This document shows positions 1-4,697 of a DNA stretch of 5,693 nucleotides, piece after piece (within the stretch, counting starts at the first letter, position 1; each line of letters starts with the position of its first letter). Source of the stretch: a bacterium (lineage in GTDB: Bacteria > Planctomycetota > UBA1135 > UBA2386); NCBI GenBank assembly GCA_011051855.1, contig DRKG01000174.1, positions 1-5,693 of the forward strand, read 5' to 3'. Below the pieces are notes generated by a model, which saw only the letters and a list, made by a program, of their open reading frames with translations, was not told the origin of the DNA and did not search any database. The position numbers and the translations under genes were made by a program.

Positions 1-532
1 CATCCCCCGCGGCGAGGCGATCGAGCACGGCACCCGCCTCGCGCTCGGCCGAGCCCCGGACGGTCGGGACGGCTGGCAGCTCGAAGCGATCCACACGCCG
101 GGGCACGACCGGGGCCACCTGTGCTTCCGCGAATCGCGCTACGGCGCGATGCTGGTCGGCGACATGCTGTCGACGGTCAGCACGATCATCATCGATCCGC
201 CTGAAGGCCACCTCGCCACCTACCTGCAGAGCCTCGAGTTGCTCGAACGCTACGACATCTCGACGCTCTACCCGGCGCACGGGCCGGCATTGCGCGACGG
301 CCGCCGGCTGGTGCAGAAGTACCTCCGCCACCGCCGCCAGCGCGAGACGACTTTGCTGCAGGTGCTCGGCGAAACCCCCGGGAGCGTCGACGAACTACTG
401 CCGAAGGTCTACTGGGACGCGGACCCTCGCCTCTACCCGTTCGCGGTGCGTTCGCTGCAGGCCGGCCTCGACAAACTCGCCGAGGAAGGCCGCGCCGAGC
501 TGCGCGGCGACCGCTGGTACGCGACGCCTTGA
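1..532 (+). CDS. LACTB2-like metallo-beta-lactamase-fold hydrolase, C-terminal part (5' end outside window)
   Basis: The reading frame is open from base 2 and gives 176 residues before a TGA at 530-532. Visible metal-site motifs are HTPGH (window residues 31-35), VGDML with the bridging-type Asp at 54, and LYPAHGP with His 93. These match the second half of the metallo-beta-lactamase fold; the first HxHxDH motif must lie upstream of the window. From residue about 100 to the end comes a helical, charged stretch (KYLRHRRQRE, then a DELLPKVY segment and KLAEEGRAEL) that fits the winged-helix tail of LACTB2-type proteins. Family members are cytosolic zinc hydrolases, some acting on RNA and others on small thioesters or lactones, so the substrate cannot be read from this part. 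The next gene, a transporter, starts inside this stop codon. The fold assignment is secure; the exact activity is not. Confidence 0.9.
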   Translation, partial: IPRGEAIEHGTRLALGRAPDGRDGWQLEAIHTPGHDRGHLCFRESRYGAMLVGDMLSTVSTIIIDPPEGHLATYLQSLELLERYDISTLYPAHGPALRDGRRLVQKYLRHRRQRETTLLQVLGETPGSVDELLPKVYWDADPRLYPFAVRSLQAGLDKLAEEGRAELRGDRWYATP

Positions 533-1710
533 GCCCGCTCCGCACCGCGCTGCTGGGGCTGCTGACGTTCCTGCTGATGCTGCCCGAGACCCTGCCCGTG
601 CCGGTGCTGCGCGGGCTCGTCGTCGAACGCTTCTCCGTGTCGGACGAACTGGCGACGCTGTTCGTCGTCGCCAACATGATCGGCGCGATGCTGGCGGCAC
701 CCCTGGTCGGCCTGCACGTCGACCGCACCGGTCGCCGCCGCCGATTGTGCGTCGCGATGCTGGTCGCCGACGCCGCCCTGATGCAGGCGCTGGCCCACCC
801 GCTCGACTACGGCACGTTCCTGGCCCTGCGCTTGGTCGAAGGCGCAGCCCACATGTCGGCGCTGACCCTGCTGATGAGCCTTGGGGCCGACGCCGCCGGC
901 ACGCGGCGCGGTCGGGCGCTCGGCATGGTGGGCAGCGGCATGACCCTCGGGGTCGCCTGCGGGGCCGCGATCGGCGGCATCCTGGGCCGGGATGACCCGC
1001 TGCGCACCCTGCACATCGCCTCCTTGGTCCTGGGAGCCACCGCCGTGCTCGGCGCTCTGGTGCTCCCCGCGGACATCGCCCGTGGCGAACGCCACGGCTT
1101 CGCCGATCTCGTGCGGGCGGTGCGCCGCGAACCGCGCCTCCGCGCGCCGCTGCTGCTGGCTTTGCTCGACCGCTTCACGGTCGGCTTCTTCACCGGCGGA
1201 TTCCCGCTGATGATGGCCGGCGTGTTCGGCACCGACGCGGCGACCATCGGCAAACTGCTCGGCGCCTTCCTGTTTCCATTCGCACTGCTGTCCTACCCGT
1301 TCGGACGCGCCGCCGAACGCTGGTCCCGCGCGCGCCTGGTCGCCCTCGGCAGCCTCGGCTACGGCATCGCCGTCGCCGCCGTCGGCATCGCGTCCCCGAC
1401 CGCGCAATGGCTGCTGATGCCGTTGTGCGGCGTGTCGTCGGCGATCATGTTCGTGCCGACGCTGCTGTGGCTGCTCGAGCGCGCGCCCGGCATCGGCAGG
1501 AGCACCGCGATCGCCGCATTCCACGCCGCCGGTTCGCTCGGCTTCCTGCTCGGACCATTGGCCTGCGCGCGCCTGGTGGCGATCGGCGGCCACGGCCACG
1601 CCGGCTACGGGCTGGCCTTCGCGACCGCCGGCGCCATCGAGATCGGCGGCGCGGTGCTGGTGGTCGTCGTCGACGCTCGGCGCCACCCGCCGGGTCGTGC
1701 CGCTCGATAA
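529..1710 (+). CDS. Major facilitator superfamily (MFS) transporter, 393 residues
   Basis: This is a very hydrophobic protein of typical MFS length, consistent with about twelve inner-membrane helices. The loop between helices 2 and 3 carries the MFS signature motif A as GLHVDRTGRRRRL (residues 61-73). A degenerate second copy, FGRAAERWSRARLV, sits at residues 258-271, where the second six-helix half repeats the loop. The middle loop (about 181-205) is basic and cytoplasmic in character. Residue patterns look most like drug or metabolite:proton antiporters, but no substrate can be named. I chose the TTG at 529 because it overlaps the upstream stop as TTGA, and the first in-frame ATG would remove the first helix (Met17). 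There is no clear Shine-Dalgarno sequence before it, so translation is probably coupled to the hydrolase. No obvious terminator follows the TAA at 1708-1710. The family is sure, the substrate unknown. Confidence 0.9.
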   Translation: MSPLRTALLGLLTFLLMLPETLPVPVLRGLVVERFSVSDELATLFVVANMIGAMLAAPLVGLHVDRTGRRRRLCVAMLVADAALMQALAHPLDYGTFLALRLVEGAAHMSALTLLMSLGADAAGTRRGRALGMVGSGMTLGVACGAAIGGILGRDDPLRTLHIASLVLGATAVLGALVLPADIARGERHGFADLVRAVRREPRLRAPLLLALLDRFTVGFFTGGFPLMMAGVFGTDAATIGKLLGAFLFPFALLSYPFGRAAERWSRARLVALGSLGYGIAVAAVGIASPTAQWLLMPLCGVSSAIMFVPTLLWLLERAPGIGRSTAIAAFHAAGSLGFLLGPLACARLVAIGGHGHAGYGLAFATAGAIEIGGAVLVVVVDARRHPPGRAAR

Positions 1711-2101
1711 ACCCCACCCCGGAACCTCGACTGCATCGGCTGCTGCTCTGCGCCGCTGCTGCGCGCCCACCGCAAAGCGATGTTTGCCTAGCCGAAGGCA
1801 GCGCTGCTCGACAAACCCGTGCCGTGGCGGGACGGCGGGCAGCAGCCGTCGGCAGGTGCCCCTTCCATCGAACCGGTCGCCGGCCGCAAGGTCTCCGTGC
1901 GCCGCTTCGAGAACCTGTTCGCCGACGGAATCGCGCGCGGGTTCGCCGGGCCGATCCGGCAAGACCGATGGTCGGGATGGGCGACCGGTGACGTCGCGGC
2001 CGCCGAGCTGCAGGCGGCCCGGATCGCGCGCTGAGTCCGTGCCAACACGAGGCTCCGGCCTTGCGTGGGGTTCCAAGTCCTCTGCCGGCCCGACCGCGGC
2101 C
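1711..2101. other. Gap of about 390 bases with no secure gene
   Basis: Apart from the doubtful 71-codon frame, this stretch holds only weak structure. There is a short hairpin at 1785-1800 (TGCCT, six-base loop, AGGCA) and an overlapping ten-base palindrome GCAGCGCTGC at 1798-1807. Neither is followed by a T-run, so a rho-independent terminator for the transporter is not evident. Long minus-strand frames crossing this gap also run through the transporter gene and look like GC-rich shadows. Confidence 0.5.
1819..2034 (+). CDS. Doubtful small ORF (71 codons) or gene relic between the transporter and the beta-helix protein
   Basis: The frame begins at a GTG and ends at a TGA. I do not recognise the product. 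Its second half (from about residue 24, beginning RKVSVRRFENLFADG) uses mostly G- or C-ending codons and reads like a real soluble protein, while the start is Pro/Gly/Gln-rich. The same frame is open upstream from 1711 except for one TAG at 1789-1791; the codons on both sides (AHRKAMFA, then PKAALLDKPVPW) read smoothly across it. A single substitution would turn that TAG into a sense codon, which would fit a decaying gene. There is no ribosome binding site before the GTG and no known domain. High GC alone keeps many frames open here, so chance is a serious alternative. Confidence 0.25.
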   Translation: MPWRDGGQQPSAGAPSIEPVAGRKVSVRRFENLFADGIARGFAGPIRQDRWSGWATGDVAAAELQAARIAR

Positions 2102-2110
2102 TGCTATCAT
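2102..2110 (+). promoter_or_regulatory. Extended -10 promoter-like sequence for the beta-helix protein gene
   Basis: TGC followed by TATCAT matches an extended -10 box, with five of six bases agreeing with TATAAT. It is one of the few AT-rich spots in this part of the window. No good -35 box lies 16-18 bases upstream, which fits an extended -10 type. The expected transcription start, near 2117, would give a leader of about 26 bases ending in a C/A-rich stretch with no Shine-Dalgarno sequence before the ATG at 2143. The consensus used is the sigma-70 one; promoters of this organism are not known to me. Confidence 0.4.
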
Positions 2111-2142
2111 GATGGCGCCCCGACGCACCCATCCTCACCACC

Positions 2143-3777
2143 ATGCCCTCGCCCCTCCTGCTCGCGGCTGCACTCGTCGCCGGTCCCGGAGCCGTCGCCC
2201 ACGTCGACGATTCGAACTCGCACGGCGCCGTCGGTGACGCGCACCTCTCGCTCGACGAAGCCATCCGGCTCGCCAACGGCAGCCTCGCTCTCGGCAGCCT
2301 GTCCGCGGCCGAACAAGCGCGCATCGTCGGCACCGGCCCGGTGCTGACCATCCGCATCGATGCCGCGGTCACCCCGACGATCACCGCGCAGGCACCACTG
2401 ACCGGACTCGCCGGCCAGGGCCCAGCCACCGGCATGGTGCTCGTCGAGGGTGTGCCCGCCAACGGCAACCGACCGGTAATCGACGGCAACACCCAGCCGA
2501 CCGTGCTATCGCTGGTCGCCCACACCGTGCGCGTGATGATGCTCGCCTTTCACGGCGGCGGCGTCGCCGTCGACGCCGACCTGCCGGCGTTTCCGGCCGG
2601 CGCCTCGATGCCGATGCTGATGCACTGCTCCTTCGACGGCCAGACGGCCTGCGGCGTGCAGGTTCAGGCCCACGGTGCCGGCGAGTCCGTGCTGATGATG
2701 CGCAACCTGACGTTCACCAACATGCCGCTGGGCGTCAACCTGATCGACCAGACCCAGGGCGGCCGCGCCATGGCCGACATAGAACACACCAGCTTCGACG
2801 GCGTCACCACGGGCGTGCACGCCGCCGTCGACGGCAGCGGCACCGACACCATGGTCGCGCTGTGGCGCAGCACGTTCACCAACGGGGCCACGCTGGCCTC
2901 GTCGACCCGCGGCGTCGGCAGCAGCAAGCTATTCATGCTCCGGTTCGTCTACGTCGACGCGACCTGCAGCGGCGACGTCATCGACTGCCAGGGCAACGTC
3001 GCCGGCGTAACCATGGTCCACCATCACCACAGCGACTGGACCGCCGGACCCGGCAAACACGCCTTCTACGTGCACCCGCGCACCGCCACCTTCGACCTGC
3101 ACGGCAGCGAGATGGTGTTCCGCGGCGACGTGGTGTTCGCCGGCAACACCGGCTCACCGCGCTTCTGGCACCAAAACAACCGCTACGAGAACTGCACCAT
3201 CACGTTCGACGTCGACGGCGCCCTGCCGAACCTGCTGTGGAACCACTACGACGGCTGCACGATCCAGGTGCCGTTCAGCGCCCGCTCCCCTGTCGACCTG
3301 CGTAACAGCGAACTGGTCAACACCGATGTCGACTGCCAGTCGTTCCTGGCCCCGGTCGAACTCGACGGCTGCCACCGCATCGGCGGCACCCTGACTGGCT
3401 TCGCCACCGAGACCAACCCCGCGCCCGCACCTTTCCTCGGTGCCACGGACGTCACTCCGCGCTTCCCCGCCGTCGGCACCGCCGTGACCCTGTCCGCCGA
3501 CCTGCCGGCCGGCGTGGCCATGATCTGGGACCTCGCCAGCAGCGACCCGCGCCCCTACACCTCGGCAGAACCGGTGCGCCTCTACGGCATCCCCTACACC
3601 CTGGTGCCACTGCCCGTGCTCGTCATCTACCAGAGCACCCTGACCGTGCCGATCCCGAACCAGCCAACCCTGATCGGCGAAGAGTTCTACTGGCAGGGCA
3701 TCTCACTACCGCTCAACGGCCAGCCGTGGATCCCCGCCTACCACCTCCCCCGCGGCGGCCGCACCCTGCTGCAGTAG
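2143..3777 (+). CDS. Predicted exported beta-helix protein with CSLREA-like N-terminus and planctomycete-type C-terminal domain
   Basis: The product has 544 residues. Residues 1-19 form a hydrophobic signal-like segment ending in AVA, although its n-region (MPSP) lacks Lys or Arg. Residues 35-46 read LSLDEAIRLANG, close to the CSLREA motif found at the start of many exported bacterial beta-helix proteins. From about 136 to 410 short beta-strand-like repeats follow: Phe 136, 164, 191, 218 and 245 are 28, 27, 27 and 27 residues apart, each in an F-[DTH]-[GN] turn. Eight cysteines (162, 170, 275, 282, 351, 372, 398, 410) lie in this region only and may form disulfides. A Pro/Ala linker (425-430) leads to a C-terminal domain with LTVPIPNQPTLIGEEFYWQG (500-519), which resembles a tail domain common on exported planctomycete proteins. 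An in-frame TGA at 2110-2112 rules out a longer start. The protein is probably outside the cytoplasm or on the surface. No catalytic residues are evident and its function is unknown. Confidence 0.85.
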   Translation: MPSPLLLAAALVAGPGAVAHVDDSNSHGAVGDAHLSLDEAIRLANGSLALGSLSAAEQARIVGTGPVLTIRIDAAVTPTITAQAPLTGLAGQGPATGMVLVEGVPANGNRPVIDGNTQPTVLSLVAHTVRVMMLAFHGGGVAVDADLPAFPAGASMPMLMHCSFDGQTACGVQVQAHGAGESVLMMRNLTFTNMPLGVNLIDQTQGGRAMADIEHTSFDGVTTGVHAAVDGSGTDTMVALWRSTFTNGATLASSTRGVGSSKLFMLRFVYVDATCSGDVIDCQGNVAGVTMVHHHHSDWTAGPGKHAFYVHPRTATFDLHGSEMVFRGDVVFAGNTGSPRFWHQNNRYENCTITFDVDGALPNLLWNHYDGCTIQVPFSARSPVDLRNSELVNTDVDCQSFLAPVELDGCHRIGGTLTGFATETNPAPAPFLGATDVTPRFPAVGTAVTLSADLPAGVAMIWDLASSDPRPYTSAEPVRLYGIPYTLVPLPVLVIYQSTLTVPIPNQPTLIGEEFYWQGISLPLNGQPWIPAYHLPRGGRTLLQ

Positions 3778-3779
3778 GT

Positions 3780-3806
3780 TCTCAGGTCAGAGAGTCTCAG
3801 GTCAGA
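3780..3806. repeat. Two tandem copies of a 12-base direct repeat just after a stop codon
   Basis: TCTCAGGTCAGA occurs at 3780-3791 and again at 3795-3806, separated by GAG, so the period is 15 bases. It begins three bases after the beta-helix gene's TAG. A period of five codons suggests replication slippage in old coding or spacer sequence. A protein or RNA-binding role is possible but nothing supports it. Confidence 0.8.
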
Positions 3807-3851
3807 AGGCAGGGTGCTCGCGGCAGGAGGCTTCCGATGCAGCAGGCCTCC

Positions 3852-3895
3852 GATCCGGTAGCTCCTCCCGCCCCAACGGGCTCGGGGGCCGGATC
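3852..3895. terminator. Inverted repeat between convergent genes, possible bidirectional terminator
   Basis: GATCCGG (3852-3858) pairs perfectly with CCGGATC (3889-3895). The 30-base loop contains a smaller hairpin, GCCC-CAAC-GGGC (3870-3881). A second stem, GGAGGC with GCCTCC (3826-3831 and 3846-3851), lies just to the left. The position between two genes that run toward each other favours a role in ending transcription. There is no T-run on either side, so this is not a classic rho-independent terminator and the call is an inference. Confidence 0.35.
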
Positions 3896-3937
3896 CGGCA
3901 ATCTCAAGCCCCCATCGCGCGCCGACGGATCGACCGC

Positions 3938-4438
3938 TCACACCGTCGCACCGGGCCGGCCGCAGCATTTCTTGTACTTCTTGTCCGAGCCGCACGGACA
4001 CTTCTCGTTCGGCCCAATCTTGCGGTCGAGCCGCTTGAACGGACGCGGCTTGACCTCAACACCGTCGACGAAGTACCAGACGCCATCCTCCTTGCGGAAG
4101 CTGGCCACCTCGTGGTGCGTGATGTCCTCCCCCCCGAGCGTGTAGTAGGCCTTGAAGTCGACAAAGCCCTCGTTGTCGCCCACATCGCCACGGTCGACCT
4201 CGATCACCTCCATCCGATGCCACTCCGCCCGTTTCGACCACTCCTCGGTCGCCTTGCGATCCACGTGCACCCGCCCCTCAGGACTCTGGCTCTCGATGAT
4301 CCAATCGATGTGGCCGCGCGCATATGCGGTGTAGCGCGACCGCATCAGCTCTTCGGCGGTAGCCGCCACCCGCTGCCGGGTGATGATCGGTTCACAACAT
4401 TCGGCGAAGGGTTTGCCGCTGGTGCACGGACAGTTCAT
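3938..4438 (-). CDS. ychJ: YchJ-family (UPF0225) protein with two SEC-C zinc motifs
   Basis: The product has 166 residues, close to the roughly 150 of E. coli YchJ. It begins with a SEC-C motif, CPC-x8-CC (Cys 3, 5, 14, 15), and ends with a second one, CPCGSDKKYKKCC (Cys 147, 149, 158, 159). SEC-C motifs bind zinc and are named after the SecA C-terminus. Between them is the YchJ middle domain with an NTF2-like pattern: LMRSRYTAYARGHIDWI (31-47), GFVDFKAYYT (91-100), and FRKEDGVWYFVDG (114-126). The usual Gly after CGS is Asp here. The family is cytosolic; its biochemical role is not established, and metal handling or protein-quality functions are only guesses. I placed the start at 4438, where the SEC-C motif begins as in relatives. 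The frame stays open upstream to 4657, but that extension looks non-coding and contains the likely promoter. Confidence 0.93.
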   Translation of the reverse strand: MNCPCTSGKPFAECCEPIITRQRVAATAEELMRSRYTAYARGHIDWIIESQSPEGRVHVDRKATEEWSKRAEWHRMEVIEVDRGDVGDNEGFVDFKAYYTLGGEDITHHEVASFRKEDGVWYFVDGVEVKPRPFKRLDRKIGPNEKCPCGSDKKYKKCCGRPGATV

Positions 4439-4445
4439 CGCGGGG

Positions 4446-4474
4446 ACGGTAGCGAAACCGCAGCACAGAGCCAA
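4446..4474 (-). promoter_or_regulatory. Promoter-like pair for the YchJ-family gene, giving a near-leaderless mRNA
   Basis: Read on the minus strand, TTGGCT (4474-4469; four of six to TTGACA) and TACCGT (4451-4446; three of six to TATAAT) are exactly 17 bases apart. The -10 box ends seven bases before the ATG at 4438-4436, so transcription would start at or next to the start codon. This agrees with the lack of a Shine-Dalgarno sequence (the bases before the ATG are CCCCGCG). The -10 match is weak, so confidence is low. Confidence 0.3.
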
Positions 4475-4526
4475 ACCCACCCAACTGATCCCTTGCCTGT
4501 TGGCCCCCAGCCCGGACCGCCCCGCC

Positions 4527-4540
4527 CCCGGCGCGCCGGG
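4527..4540. repeat. Perfect 14-base palindrome upstream of the YchJ-family gene
   Basis: CCCGGCGCGCCGGG is fully self-complementary and lies about 90 bases before the YchJ start. It may be a binding site for a dimeric regulator or simply reflect the extreme GC content here. It has no loop, so it is a poor hairpin. Confidence 0.6.
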
Positions 4541-4582
4541 TCGAGTTACCGTGCACCGAGTCGGCACCGCGTCCGTCGAGTT

Positions 4583-4602
4583 CGCACGCCGAACCGCGTG
4601 CG
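4583..4602. terminator. Strong 7-base-pair hairpin downstream of the transposase gene
   Basis: CGCACGC (4583-4589) and GCGTGCG (4596-4602) pair perfectly around a six-base loop, CGAACC. The stem lies about 95 bases past the transposase stop on the minus strand and before the YchJ promoter region. No T-run follows, so a terminator role is only suggested by its position. It could also belong to the end region of the mobile element. Confidence 0.35.
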
Positions 4603-4697
4603 GCCAACGTCGCGCGCCGTCCCCTGCACACCGCGCCACCCGCCCGTAGGCCGGCAAGCCCCGGTCGCACGGCGCCCAAGTCCTGTTCTGGATCGTA

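Noticed and set aside
433..2076. A 547-residue minus-strand open frame across the transporter gene
   Set aside because: It is rich in Gln, His, Gly and Arg with no domain, and it lies antisense to a clear MFS protein. It is a shadow of GC-rich codon usage.
1445..2128. Overlapping frames on both strands across 1407-2525
   Set aside because: They are low-complexity Arg/Ala/Ser-rich translations that run into well-supported genes in other frames.
3726..4145. Plus-strand frame crossing the end of the beta-helix gene and the YchJ gene
   Set aside because: It is Pro/Ser-rich, spans two supported genes on both strands and has no ribosome binding site or domain.
4555..4564. ACCGAGTCGG, identical to part of the last hairpin of the Cas9 tracrRNA
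   Set aside because: It is a ten-base chance match. No CRISPR repeats, cas genes or anti-repeat are present.
4439..4657. N-terminal extension of the YchJ-family frame to a start at 4657
   Set aside because: The extra 73 residues have no similarity to the family, the SEC-C motif normally sits at the very N-terminus, and the stretch holds a promoter-like pair.
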